A stretch of DNA of 64,000 bases from contig OY482861.1 of the NCBI GenBank assembly GCA_960531495.1, positions 682,001 to 746,000 on the forward strand, in the 5' to 3' direction. This document shows, in pieces, positions 23,058-36,400 of the stretch (position 1 is its first letter; every line of letters starts with the position of its first letter). The position numbers were made by a program, and so were the translations under genes. Below the pieces are notes generated by a model. The model saw only the letters and a program-made list of their open reading frames with translations, made no database searches and had not been told where the DNA came from. The stretch is from Zeus faber. Lineage: Eukaryota; Chordata; Actinopteri; Zeiformes; Zeidae.

Positions 23058-23261
23058 CATGTATTTGTCGAGTTATGATCATTTTCATCATTATGTGTAC
23101 ATGTGGGAAAAAACGCATTTTCAGCCGATTTAAACGTCGAAAAGGGGAATTGGTTAAACGCTTCAGTCATTACTCTGTGTGACAGTGTCAGACAGTTTAA
23201 ATACAATGGTGAACTAGTATATGCTGCTAAAGTGTTGTTTGTCAACCAGTTTTAGGCCCAT
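23058..23261. repeat. Chimeric A monomer to the right of LINE copy 1
   Basis: This single monomer begins like the full-length A to the right of LINE copy 2 (CATTATGTGTACATGTGGG) but continues like the following short A (TTGGTTAAACGC, then AGTGTTGTTTGTCAACC). In the second copy these are two separate monomers (37420-37623 and 37624-37821). Exactly one 198 bp unit is therefore missing here or extra there, with the exchange point in the identical stretch at about 23110-23152. Confidence 0.85.
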
Positions 23262-26200
23262 GTAAAATGTATTTGTCGAGTTATGATTATTTTCATCATT
23301 GTGTGCACATGTGGGAAAAAACGCATTTTCAGCCGATTTAAACGTCGAAAAGGAGAATTGGTTAAACGCTTCAGTCATTACTCTGTGTGACAGTGTCAGA
23401 CAGTTTAAATACAATGGTGATCTAGTATATGCTGCTAAAGCGTTGTTTGTCAAACAGTTTTAGGCCCATACAACATGTATTTGTCGAGGTATGAGCATTT
23501 TCAGAACATTGGACGGTTTGCTGTCTAGCTGAATTAGAGAAACACCGAACCATTGTCTCTTCAGAGGTGAATGATTCAGAATGCTGCAGTACAGCATAGA
23601 AATTTTATTAATATGATGAACTATTATGTGCTTCTTAAGTGTTTCTCACAGATTTCTAGGCCCATCTAACATGTATTTGTGGAGTTATGATCATTTTCAT
23701 CATTGTGTGCACATGTGGGAAAAAACGCATTTTCAGCCGATTTAAACGTCGAAAAGGGGAATTGGTTAAACGCTTCAGTCATTACTCTGTGTGACAGTGT
23801 CAGACAGTTTAAATACATTGGTGAACTAGTATATGCTGCTAAAGTGTTGTTTGTCAACCAGTTTTAGGCCCATCTAACATGTATTTGTCGAGTTATGATC
23901 ATTTTCATCATTATGTGTACATGTGGGAAAAAACGCATTTTCAGCCGATTTAAACGTCGAAAAGGGGAATTGCTTGAACGCTTCAGTCAGTACTCTGTGT
24001 GACAGTGTCAGACAGTTTAAATACAATGGTGAACTAGTATATGCTGCTAAAGCGTTGTTTGTCAACCAGTTTTAGGCCCATCTAACATGTATTTGTGGAG
24101 TTATGATCATTTTCATCATTGTGGGAAAAAACGCATTTTCAGCCGATTTAAACGTCGAAAAGGGGAATTGGTTAAACGCTTCAGTCATTACTCTGTGTGA
24201 CAGTGTCAGACAGTTTAAATACAATGGTGAACTAGTATATGCTGCTAAATTGTTGTTTGTCAAACAGTTTTAGGCCCATGTAAAATGTATTTGTCGAGTT
24301 ATGATTATTTTCATCATTGTGTGCACATGTGGGAAAAAACGCATTTTCAGCCGATTTAAACGTCGAAAAGGGGAATTGGTTAAACGCTTCAGTCATTACT
24401 CTGTGTGACAGTGTCAGACAGTTTAAATACAATGGTGAACTAGTATATGCTGCTAAAGTGTTGTTTGTCAACCAGTTTTAGGCCCATGTAAAATGTATTT
24501 GTCGAGTTATGATTATTTTCATCATTGTGTGCACATGTGGGAAAAAACGCATTTTCAGCCGATTTAAACGTCGAAAAGGAGAATTGGTTAAACGCTTCAG
24601 TCATTACTCTGTGTGACAGTGTCAGACAGTTTAAATACAATGGTGAACTAGTATATGCTGCTAAAGCGTTGTTTGTCAAACAGTTTTAGGCCCATACAAC
24701 ATGTATTTGTCGAGGTATGAGCATTTTCAGAACATTGGACGGTTTGCTGTCTAGCTGAATTAGAGAAACACCGAACCATTGTCTCTTCAGAGGTGAATGA
24801 TTCAGAATGCTGCAGTACAGCATAGAAATTTTATTAATATGATGAACTATTATGTGCTTCTTAAGTGTTTCTCACAGATTTCTAGGCCCATCTAACATGT
24901 ATTTGTGGAGTTATGATCATTTTCATCATTGTGTGCACATGTGGGAAAAAACGCATTTTCAGCCGATTTAAACGTCGAAAAGGGGAATTGGTTAAACGCT
25001 TCAGTCATTACTCTGTGTGACAGTGTCAGACAGTTTAAATACATTGGTGAACTAGTATATGCTGCTAAAGTGTTGTTTGTCAACCAGTTTTAGGCCCATC
25101 TAACATGTATTTGTCGAGTTATGATCATTTTCATCATTATGTGTACATGTGGGAAAAAACGCATTTTCAGCCGATTTAAACGTCGAAAAGGGGAATTGCT
25201 TCAACGCTTCAGTCATTTCTCTGTGTGACAGTGTCAGACAGTTTAAATACAATGGTGAACTAGTATATGCTGCTAAAGCGTTGTTTGTCAAACAGTTTTA
25301 GGCCCATACAACATGTATTTGTCGAGGTATGAGCATTTTCAGAACATTGGACGGTTTGCTGTCTAGCTGAATTAGAGAAACACCGAACCATTGTCTATTC
25401 AGAGGTGAATGATTCAGAATGCTGTAGTAGAGCATAGAAATTTTATTAATATGATGAACTATTATGTGCTTCCTAAGTTTTTCTCTCAGATTTCTATGCC
25501 CATCTAACATGTATTTGTGGAGTTAGGATCATTTTCATCATAGTGTGCACATGTGGGAAAAAACGCATTTTCAGCCGATTTAAACGTCGAAAAGGGGAAT
25601 TGGTTAAACGCTTCAGTCATTACTCTGTGTGACAGTGTCAGACAGTTTAAATACAATGGTGAACTAGTATATGCTGCTAAAGTGTTGTTTGTCAACCAGT
25701 TTTAGGCCCATCTAACATGTATTTGTCGAGTTATGATCATTTTCATCATTATGTGTACATGTGGGAAAAAACGCATTTTCAGCCGATTTAAACGTCGAAA
25801 AGGGGAATTGCTTGAACGCTTCAGTCAGTACTCTGTGTGACAGTGTCAGACAGTTTAAATACAATGGTGAACTAGTATATGCTGCTAAAGCGTTGTTTGT
25901 CAAACAGTTTTAGGCCCATACAACATGTATTTGTCGAGGTATGAGCATTTTCAGAACATTGGACGGTTTGCTGTCTAGCTGAATTAGAGAAACACCGAAC
26001 CATTGTCTCTTCAGAGGTGAATGATTCAGAATGCTGCAGTACAGCATTGAAATTTAATTAATATGATGAACTATTATGTGCTTCCTAAGTTTTTCTCTCA
26101 GATTTCTATGCCCATCTAACATGTATTTCTGGAGTTATGATCATTTTCAGAACTTGTGACGGTTTGCTGTCTAGCTGAATTAGAGAAACACCGAACCATT

Positions 26201-29200
26201 GTCTCTTCAGAGGTGAATGATTCAGAATGCTGCAGTACAGCATAGAAATTTTATTAATATGATGAGCTATTATGTGCTTCTTAAGTGTTTCTCACAGATT
26301 TCTAGGCCCATCTAACATGTATTTGTGGAGTTATGATCATTTTCATCATTGTGTGCACATGTGGGAAAAAACGCATTTTCAGCCGATTTAAACGTCGAAA
26401 AGGGGAATTGGTTAAACGCTTCAGTCATTACTCTGTGTGACAGTGTCAGACAGTTTAAATACAATGGTGAACTAGTATATGCTGCTAAAGTGTTGTTTGT
26501 CAACCAGTTTTAGGCCCATCTAACATGTATTTGTCGAGTTATGATCATTTTCATCATTATGTGTACATGTGGGAAAAAACGCATTTTCAGCCGATTTAAA
26601 CGTCGAAAAGGGGAATTGCTTGAACGCTTCAGTCAGTACTCTGTGTGACAGTGTCAGACAGTTTAAATACAATGGTGAACTAGTATATGCTGCTAAAGCG
26701 TTGTTTGTCAACCAGTTTTAGGCCCATCTAACATGTATTTGTGGAGTTATGATCATTTTCATCATTGTGGGAAAAAACGCATTTTCAGCCGATTTAAACG
26801 TCGAAAAGGGGAATTGGTTAAACGCTTCAGTCATTACTCTGTGTGACAGTGTCAGACAGTTTAAATACAATGGTGAACTAGTATATGCTGCTAAATTGTT
26901 GTTTGTCAAACAGTTTTAGGCCCATGTAAAATGTATTTGTCGAGTTATGATTATTTTCATCATTGTGTGCACATGTGGGAAAAAACGCATTTTCAGCCGA
27001 TTTAAACGTCGAAAAGGGGAATTGGTTAAACGCTTCAGTCATTACTCTGTGTGACAGTGTCAGACAGTTTAAATACAATGGTGAACTAGTATATGCTGCT
27101 AAAGTGTTGTTTGTCAACCAGTTTTAGGCCCATCTAACATGTATTTGTCGAGTTATGATTATTTTCATCATTGTGTGCACATGTGGGAAAAAACGCATTT
27201 TCAGCCGATTTAAACGTCGAAAAGGAGAATTGGTTAAACGCTTCAGTCATTACTCTGTGTGACAGTGTCAGGCAGTTTAAATACAATGGTGAACTAGTAT
27301 ATGCTGCAAAAGCGTTGTTTGTCAAACAGTTTTAGGCCCATACAACATGTATTTGTCGAGGTATGAGCATTTTCAGAACATTGGACGGTTTGCTGTCTAG
27401 CTGAATTAGAGAAACACCGAACCATTGTCTCTTCAGAGGTGAATGATTCAGAATGCTGCAGTACAGCATAGAAATTTTATTAATATGATGAACTATTATG
27501 TGCTTCTTAAGTGTTTCTCACAGATTTCTAGGCCCATCTAACATGTATTTGTGGAGTTATGATCATTTTCATCATTGTGTGCACATGTGGGATAAAACGC
27601 ATTTTCAGCCGATTTAAACGTCGAAAAGGGGAATTGCTTGAACGCTTCAGTCAGTACTCTGTGTGACAGTGTCAGACAGTTTAAATACAATGGTGAACTA
27701 GTATATGCTGCTAAAGCGTTGTTTGTCAAACAGTTTTAGGCCCATCTAACATGTATTTGTGGAGTTATGATCATTTTCATCATTGTGTGCACATGTGGGA
27801 AAAAACGCATTTTCAGCCGATTTAAACGTCGAAAAGGGGAATTGGTTAAACGCTTCAGTCATTACTCTGTGTGACAGTGTCAGACAGTTTAAATACAATG
27901 GTGAACTAGTATATGCTGCTAAAGCGTTGTTTGTCAAACAGTTTTAGGCCCATACAACATGTATTTGTCGAGGTATGAGCATTTTCAGAACATTGGACGG
28001 TTTGCTGTCTAGCTGAATTAGAGAAACACCGAACCATTGTCTATTCAGAGGTGAATGATTCAGAATGCTGTAGTAGAGCATAGAAATTTTATTAATATGA
28101 TGAACTATTATGTGCTTCCTAAGTTTTTCTCTCAGATTTCTATGCCCATCTAACATGTATTTGTGGAGTTAGGATCATTTTCATCATAGTGTGCACATGT
28201 GGGAAAAAACGCATTTTCAGCCGATTTAAACGTCGAAAAGGGGAATTGGTTAAACGCTTCAGTCATTACTCTGTGTGACAGTGTCAGACAGTTTAAATAC
28301 AATGGTGAACTAGTATATGCTGCTAAAGCGTTGTTTGTCAAACAGTTTTAGGCCCATCTAACATGTATTTGTCGAGGTATGAGCATTTTCAGAACATTGG
28401 ACGGTTTGCTGTCTAGCTGAATTAGAGAAACACCGAACCTTTGTCTCTTCAGAGGTGAATGATTCAGAATGCTGCAGTACAGCATTGAAATTTAATTAAT
28501 GTGATGAACTATTATGTGCTTCCTAAGTTTTTCTCTCAGATTTCTATGCCCATCTAACATGTATTTCTGGAGTTATGATCATTTTCAGAACTTGTGACGG
28601 TTTGCTGTCTAGCTGATTTAGAGAAACACCGAACCATTGTCTCTTCAGAGGTGAATGATTCAGAATGCTGCAGTACAGTATAGAAATTTTATTAATATGA
28701 TGAACTATTATGTGCTTCCTAAGTTTTTCTCTCAGATTTCTATGCCCATCTAACATGTATTTGTGGAGTTAGGATCATTTTCATCATAGTGTGCACATGT
28801 GGGAAAAAACGCATTTTCAGCCGATTTAAACGTCGAAAAGGGGAATTGGTTAAACGCTTCAGTCATTACTCTGTGTGACAGTGTCAGACAGTTTAAATAC
28901 AATGGTGAACTAGTATATGCTGCTAAAGTGTTGTTTGTCAACCAGTTTTAGGCCCATCTAACATGTATTTGTCGAGTTATGATCATTTTCATCATTATGT
29001 GTACATGTGGGAAAAAACGCATTTTCAGCCGATTTAAACGTCGAAAAGGGGAATTGCTTGAACGCTTCAGTCAGTACTCTGTGTGACAGTGTCAGACAGT
29101 TTAAATACAATGGTGAACTAGTATATGCTGCTAAAGCGTTGTTTGTCAACCAGTTTTAGGCCCATCTAACATGTATTTGTGGAGTTATGATCATTTTCAT

Positions 29201-29975
29201 CATTGTGGGAAAAAACGCATTTTCAGCCGATTTAAACGTCGAAAAGGGGAATTGGTTAAACGCTTCAGTCATTACTCTGTGTGACAGTGTCAGACAGTTT
29301 AAATACAATGGTGAACTAGTATATGCTGCTAAAGTGTTGTTTGTCAACCAGTTTTAGGCCCATGTAAAATGTATTTGTCGAGTTATGATTATTTTCATCA
29401 TTGTGTGCACATGTGGGAAAAAACGCATTTTCAGCCGATTTAAACGTCGAAAAGGGGAATTGGTTAAACGCTTCAGTCATTACTCTGTGTGACAGTGTCA
29501 GACAGTCTAAATACAATGGTGAACTAGTTTATGCTGCTAAAGCGTTGTTTGTCAAACAGTTTTAGGCCCATACAACATGTATTTGTCGAGGTATGAGCAT
29601 TTTCAGAACATTGGACGGTTTGCTGTCTAGCTGAATTAGAGAAACACCGAACCATTGTCTCTTCAGAGGTGAATGATTCAGAATGCTGTAGTAGAGCATA
29701 GAAATTTTATTAATATGATGAACTATTATGTACTTCCTAAGTTTTTCTCTCAGATTTCTATGCCCATCTAACATGTATTTGTGGAGTTAGGATCATTTTC
29801 ATCATAGTGTGCACATGTGGGAAAAAACGCATTTTCAGCCGATTTAAACGTCGAAAAGGGGAATTGGTTAAACGCTTCAGTCATTACTCTGTGTGACAGT
29901 GTCAGACAGTTTAAATACAATGGTGAACTAGTATATGCTGCTAAAGCGTTGTTTGTCAAACAGTTTTAGGCCCAT
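23262..29975. repeat. A/B satellite array between the LINE copies
   Basis: No gene. Order is A B AAaAA B AA B AA BB AAaAA B AA B A BB AAaA B A. Short A monomers start at 24082, 26728 and 29166. The left part, to about 26880, matches 37822 to about 41440 at an offset of 14560 bp, so it is the right half of the duplicated LINE-bearing unit. The stretch from about 25920 to 27953 also matches 12784-14817 at an offset of 13136 bp, sharing GATGAGCTATTATG and GTGTCAGGCAG, so its parents lie on both sides of the LINE. The A at 29364 carries CAGTCTAAATAC and ACTAGTTTATG, also found in the A at 62186. Confidence 0.94.
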
Positions 29976-31984
29976 ACAACATGTATTTGTCGAGGTATGA
30001 GCATTTTCAGAACATTGGACGGTTTGCTGTCTAGCTGAATTAGAGAAACACCGAACCATTGTCTATTCAGAGGTGAATGATTCAGAATGGTGTAGTAGAG
30101 CATAGAAATTTTATTAATATGATGAACTATTATGTGCTTCCTAAGTTTTTCTCTCAGATTTCTATGCCCATCTAACATGTATTTGTGGAGTTAGGATCAT
30201 TTTCATCATAGTGTGCACATGTGGGAAAAAACGCATTTTCAGCCGATTTAAACGTCGAAAAGGGGAATTGGTTAAACGCTTCAGTCATTACTCTGTGTGA
30301 CAGTGTCAGACAGTTTAAATACAATGGTGAACTAGTATATGCTGCTAAAGTGTTGTTTGTCAACCAGTTTTAGGCCCATCTAACATGTATTTGTCGAGTT
30401 ATGATCATTTTCATCATTATGTGTACATGTGGGAAAAAACGCATTTTCAGCCGATTTAAACGTCGAAAAGGGGAATTGCTTGAACGCTTCAGTCAGTACT
30501 CTGTGTGACAGTGTCAGACAGTTTAAATACAATGGTGAACTAGTATATGCTGCTAAAGCGTTGTTTGTCAAACAGTTTTAGGCCCATACAACATGTATTT
30601 GTCGAGGTATGAGCATTTTCAGAACATTGGACGGTTTGCTGTCTAGCTGAATTAGAGAAACACCGAACCATTGTCTCTTCAGAGGTGAATGATTCAGAAT
30701 GCTGCAGTACAGCATTGAAATTTAATTAATATGATGAACTATTATGTGCTTCCTAAGTTTTTCTCTCAGATTTCTATGCCCATCTAACATGTATTTCTGG
30801 AGTTATGATCATTTTCAGAACTTGTGACGGTTTGCTGTCTAGCTGAATTAGAGAAACACCGAACCATTGTCTCTTCAGAGGTGAATGATTCAGAATGCTG
30901 CAGTACAGCATAGAAATTTTATTAATATGATGAACTATTATGTGCTTCTTAAGTGTTTCTCACAGATTTCTAGGCCCATCTAACATGTATTTGTGGAGTT
31001 ATGATCATTTTCATCATTGTGTGCACATGTGGGAAAAAACCCATTTTCAGCCGATTTAAACGTCGAAAAGGGGAATTGGTTAAACGCTTCAGTCATTACT
31101 CTGTGTGACAGTGTCAGACAGTTTAAATACAATGGTGAACTAGTATATGCTGCTAAAGTGTTGTTTGTCAACCAGTTTTAGGCCCATCTAACATGTATTT
31201 GTCGAGTTATGATCATTTTCATCATTATGTGTACATGTGGGAAAAAACGCATTTTCAGCCGATTTAAACGTCGAAAAGGGGAATTGGTTAAACGTTTCAG
31301 TCATTACTCTGTGTGACAGTGTCAGACAGTTTAAATACAATGGTGAACTAGTATATGCTGCTAAAGCGTTGTTTGTCAAACAGTTTTAGGCCCATCTAAC
31401 ATGTATTTGTCGAGGTATGAGCATTTTCAGAACATTGGACGGTTTGCTGTCTAGCTGAATTAGAGAAACACCGAACCTTTGTCTCTTCAGAGGTGAATGA
31501 TTCAGAATGCTGCAGTACAGCATTGAAATTTAATTAATGTGATGAACTATTATGTGCTTCCTAAGTTTTTCTCTCAGATTTCTATGCCCATCTAACATGT
31601 ATTTCTGGAGTTATGATCATTTTCAGAACTTGTGACGGTTTGCTGTCTAGCTGATTTAGAGAAACACCGAACCATTGTCTCTTCAGAGGTGAATGATTCA
31701 GAATGCTGCAGTACAGTATAGAAATTTTATTAATATGATGAACTATTATGTGCTTCCTAAGTTTTTCTCTCAGATTTCTATGCCCATCTAACATGTATTT
31801 GTGGAGTTAGGATCATTTTCATCATAGTGTGCACATGTGGGAAAAAACGCATTTTCAGCCGATTTAAACGTCGAAAAGGGGAATTGGTTAAACGCTTCAG
31901 TCATTACTCTGTGTGACAGTGTCAGACAGTTTAAATACAATGGTGAACTAGTATATGCTGCTAAAGTGTTGTTTGTCAACCAGT
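29976..31984. repeat. Satellite segment flanking LINE copy 2 on the left
   Basis: Order is B AA BB AA BB, then an A monomer (from 31788) truncated by the LINE after about 197 bp. It is the counterpart of 15616-17624, sharing GAATGGTGTAGTAG and AAACGTTTCAGTC. A private change, AAACCCATTTTC at about 31039, separates the two copies. The match starts at the B monomer at 29976; the monomer before it differs from the one before 15616, which marks the left edge of the duplication. Confidence 0.93.
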
Positions 31985-31995
31985 GCGCATGCGCG
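31984..31995 (+). promoter_or_regulatory. NRF-1-type palindrome at the LINE copy 2 5' end
   Basis: Same TGCGCATGCGCG motif at the left junction as in copy 1, unchanged. A promoter function is inferred. Confidence 0.5.
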
Positions 31996-32189
31996 ACTGG
32001 CATCCGACAGCACCAGGAAGTGGAACACCGCGGGTGGAACACGGAAGGGAGTGTTTTCCGGACTCCAGAACGTCTTTACGGAATCTTTTTCATTTTTATG
32101 TGACTGATCCTCCAGCAGTGGTTGTTTTCAGTGCGTGGGGGGTCCCCCCCCCCCACACACCCCAACCACCCTTTTTCTTCAGGTGTGCG
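31985..32189 (+). promoter_or_regulatory. LINE copy 2 5'UTR
   Basis: Leader of about 205 bp. It differs from copy 1 by one extra C (32144-32154, eleven C's). This shifts the frame so that the ATG at 31989 reads through into ORF1 without a stop, whereas in copy 1 the same frame ends at the ORF1 start. The pyrimidine-rich tract and CAG just before the ORF1 ATG are kept. Confidence 0.65.
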
Positions 32190-33458
32190 ATGACCAATCA
32201 CATTGAAACAAACTCTGCGACCGGGAAAATGGATCACGTACGGCTGAATGAAGAAGCAAACGCACCAAAAGGTGGCGGCGAAGCAGACAGAAGCTATGGA
32301 AAAGAGCTTACAGTCTGTGTGGAACTGCAAGGGGAGGAAAGTATTACGACGACGGAATTGATGAAGAACGTGCGAGAGCTCTGCGGCGGTTTACTAGCTT
32401 GCCGCACCACCGGAGATCGACGATACGAACTTACAATGAGTGACCAAAGAGGGAAAGATCGCCTGCTGGAGGGATTCAAGATTGGAGAGGTAAGAATAAT
32501 AGCCAGAGAATTGAGGAATGACGAGATGGTCGTTTCCTTCCTCAACCTCCCGGCTTATATTACTGACGACGAAATACTGGGGAAGCTACATGGTTGGGGC
32601 GTGTCGGCCACCTCGCCGATTAAGCGCAGAATGTGGCCAGGAACCCGTATTGCGGACGGTACACGGTTTATGAGAGTAAAATTCAATAAATTAGTTCAGA
32701 GTCTTCCATACTCTGCAAAGTTTCACACTGCCATAGGGCCAGAGTACTTCCGCGTCATTCACGATAGACAATCAAAGGTCTGCCGCCTCTGTATACAGCC
32801 TGGACATATCCTACGGGAATGTCCGGAGTTCTTCTGTCGCAAATGTGGATTGCAAGGACACTTTGCGAGAGAGTGCCAAAGTGCCAAGAAATGTGACCTG
32901 TGTCATAACACTTGGAATGAATGTGACTGCAATAAGAGCGAGGAGGACGGCGGCGCTCCGCTGGTGACGACGGCCGCTTCAACCGATAGGCAAGGCGAAC
33001 TGCATAGCGAGGATGAAAATAAAATGGAGACTGAGACGGGGCAGGCGGATGTGAGGGATGAAACTCAACCTGCAGTGGCGGGTAGTATGAACCAAGCAAG
33101 CGAGGTGAGGCTAGATCTGAGCCCCGGCTCTGACGAGGAGAGCGGAGCGAGACGAGGAGCGAGGCTGAAGGCGGAGGTGGGAGGGGAGGTGCTAGCCTTG
33201 GGAGTGGGCCCCACCCCCGCTCCTACCCCGCTGCTGCTGAAGCAAATCAGAGATCCTGCATCTGAGATGGGAATGATGAATAGGTCATCATCTCAGTCCC
33301 AGCCCCTCCAGCGACTGCCTCTTGATAACCCGATCTCAAGTGCAAGTGAGGCCGAATCCGAGATAGACTTGTCTCATATGAACAGAATTGGGAAAAGGCT
33401 AAGTGAAAAGCAGATGAGAAGGAGAAGCAAGAGAAACAAAGACAGACTTAATAACTAA
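32190..33458 (+). CDS. ORF1: LINE ORF1 protein (zinc-knuckle RNA-binding), copy 2
   Basis: Predicted 422 aa, identical to the copy 1 protein as far as I can see apart from Asn3. It has the same RRM-like N-terminal half, knuckles at 198-211 and 216-229, Cys-rich third element, acidic linker and basic tail. The frame is open upstream to an ATG at 31989, which would give a 489 aa form with a 67-residue Pro-rich extension. I keep the ATG at 32190 because it is shared by both copies, and because the upstream ATG lies only about 5 bases into the element and depends on a single base in a homopolymer. Confidence 0.9.
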   Translation: MTNHIETNSATGKMDHVRLNEEANAPKGGGEADRSYGKELTVCVELQGEESITTTELMKNVRELCGGLLACRTTGDRRYELTMSDQRGKDRLLEGFKIGEVRIIARELRNDEMVVSFLNLPAYITDDEILGKLHGWGVSATSPIKRRMWPGTRIADGTRFMRVKFNKLVQSLPYSAKFHTAIGPEYFRVIHDRQSKVCRLCIQPGHILRECPEFFCRKCGLQGHFARECQSAKKCDLCHNTWNECDCNKSEEDGGAPLVTTAASTDRQGELHSEDENKMETETGQADVRDETQPAVAGSMNQASEVRLDLSPGSDEESGARRGARLKAEVGGEVLALGVGPTPAPTPLLLKQIRDPASEMGMMNRSSSQSQPLQRLPLDNPISSASEAESEIDLSHMNRIGKRLSEKQMRRRSKRNKDRLNN

Positions 33459-33495
33459 ATGTCGAAAATCATACTCTCTTCTCAGTGTGACTCTT
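33459..33495 (+). promoter_or_regulatory. Inter-ORF spacer of LINE copy 2
   Basis: Identical to the 37 bp spacer of copy 1: TAAATG after ORF1, a 14-codon frame overlapping the ORF2 start as ATGATTAG, and the acceptor-like TACTCTCTTCTCAG. Confidence 0.45.
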
Positions 33496-36400
33496 ATGAT
33501 TAGCTTCACTTCTCTAAATGCTAACGGCCTGCGCTCAAAATCGAAAATAGATTCTGTACTGCAAACTTTGAACTCGGATGTAGTCTGCCTGCAAGAAACT
33601 TGGTGGGACCAGGAGCATCACGACTATGTGGCGAACCAGAGAAACAAGCAGGTATTTTCAAACCACGGGTCAGCAAGATCATGCGGGGTGGCAATCATAT
33701 CTAAGATTGCTTTAGGCATGAGTGCTGAAGAGATATACAAAGACGATCAAGGCAGAGTATTAATTGTAGATTTTTCACTTAATAAACAACGATATAGAAT
33801 AATTAACATATATGCACCAAACAATGAGAATCATAGAAAGCAGTTTTTTATTGAATTAAAGAAATGGTACGGAAACAATGTAATAATAACTGGAGACTTT
33901 AATGTGGCTCTAACAAAAATGGACGTGTCAGTAAACAATACCTTCAAGAGTGACGCCAGTCGAACAACCCTAATGAATTTGATAAATCACCATAACCTAG
34001 TAGAAATGTGGAGAATCTCAAACCCTTTGAAGCGGGACTTCTCGAGAAGGCAGATTGTAAAGGGGGTCCTCAAACAGTCCAGAATCGATCTCTGTCTGGC
34101 TTCCTCCAGCATTATCAGAGACATTAACAAAATTAAATATGAGTTCAATAGCTGGAGCGATCACGCATCTTTATATTGGCAATTAGGGGACGATGGAAGG
34201 CCCAGAGGTGGGGGCATCTGGTGCTTCAATGCCAGTCTCCTTGAGGACCAAACCTTCAAAAAAAAGATAAGGAATCTACTGAGCAATATAACAGATGAAT
34301 TAGCTGTAGAAGGAAACTACATTAAATCATGGGACGATGTAAAAAGACGAATTAAGAGAGCCTGTATAAATTATAGTAAAGAGAAAGGATGGCGGGAAGG
34401 AATGGAGGAGAGAACATTAAGGGACCTCCTCGCAAAAGAAATTACATTACTTGACCATGACCCTGACAGAAGTTGTGCAAAATTTGAAGAATATGAAGCT
34501 AAACTTCACTCTTTTGAAAAGAAAAGATGCATAGGAGCAGCTGTTAGAAGTAGATTTAAAAATATCACAGATGGGGAGAAATGTACAGCTTTTTTCCTTG
34601 GCCTAGAAAAAAAAAACCAAAACAAAGCCAGAATGGGTCCGATTGAAAATAGTAAGGGGGAAATAATAGTTGAGCAGGAAGACATACTGGAAGAAATACA
34701 TAGGTATTACGAGAACCTCTTTACTAGTAACAGCTCCAATCCAAAACAAACTAAAGAAATACTGGAATGTATTGATAGGGAAATAAATCACATCGACAAA
34801 GAAGAGTGCGACACGGTAATCACATTAGCGGAAGTAGAACTGGCAATAGATGGACTAAATAAGAACAAAAGCCCAGGCCCAGACGGAATCTCGACAGAAT
34901 TCTACCAGTGCTTCAAAGCCCAGCTGGCCCCCTTGCTGCTAAAACTTTACGCTAGTATTAGAGTAAACCAGACAACTCCGGACTCCCTCACAAAAGGTAT
35001 CATCACAATTGTATTTAAGAATAAAGGATGCCGGAACCAACTGAAAAACTATAGGCCAATTAGCCTACTCAATTCAGATTATAAGATTCTGGCAAAAATT
35101 CTGGCTAATAGACTTAAAGCAGTAATAGGCTCAATCATCAGCAATACGCAAACTTACAGTATCCCAGGCAGAGATATTACAGACTCCATCAATACAATTA
35201 GGGATACAGTAAAAACAATGACTATGCAGAGGGGCCTGCTGCTTGGAGTAGACCTAGAAAAAGCTTTTGACAGGGTTGAGCATCCGTTCCTCTGGTCCGT
35301 AATGGAAAAGTTCGGCTTCGGAGCAAAGTTCATCGATTGGATCAAGGTGTTATATCGAAGTGCGAGTAGCAGGGTGAAATGCAACGGACTTCTCACCAGG
35401 GACATTCGGATCGAGAGGTCTGTGAGACAGGGATGCCCCCTTTCAGCTCTGCTATACACCCTGGTCGCAGAACCCCTCGCACTCCTAATACTGAAAGACA
35501 AAAATATAAAAGGTATCTTAACGCCAAATGGCAACAAAACTAAAATAGTCCAATATGCAGACGACATTAATATCATGGTCTCGGATGGTGACAGCATAGA
35601 CCATGTCTTCAAACACCTAGGGGCCTATGAGAAAGCCTCTGGCGCAAGAATCAATAAAGAAAAATCTGCAATAATGTTCTGCGGTAAGAATCAAAAAACG
35701 ATAAACAAATGGGGCCTTAAAGAGACCACAGGGTGCAGAGAAATCTTGGGTGTGTACATTGGGAAAGACGAGAGTGAAGCAAGAGATAAAACATGGAAGA
35801 GTGTGATAATTAAAATACAGTGTACCTTGAACCTGTGGAGGGCGAGGGGGCTTAGTCTAAAAGGAAAGGTAATAGTATCTAATGCCTTAGTGCTGTCAAA
35901 AATTAATCATGCTTTGGGAACCTGTGAGTTGCCCGATTGGGCACTAAATTCATTGAACGGTGAGATATCCTCCTTTCTTTGGAAGGGTAAGGGAAATATG
36001 ATCGCCCACAGGACGTTAATTGCTAATAAACGGGAGGGGGGATTAGGGCTGATTGACATTGGTGCCAAAAGAGACGCACTGAGGGTTAAATTGATAGGGA
36101 AATTCTTGGATTCGACCAGGCAGTATCCCTGGGAGGACGCACTCGCAGGCTACCTGGCGGAGTTTGGGGAGAGGAGCAAATACAATCTCTGTACCCACTA
36201 CCCCAGAAAAACCTACAGTGGCCTGCCGGGCTTCTACCAGGAGGTGCTGGAGGCATGGGGAAGGATACTCCCCCACCTCAGACCCGAGTGCAGTAAAAAA
36301 GAGCATGTGCTGCAGTTACCTTTCCTCTCGAATCCATGCTTCACCTATAATGGGAGAAACCTCGTCAGCAGTCACTTGACGGCAGCAGGCCTAACAAGAG

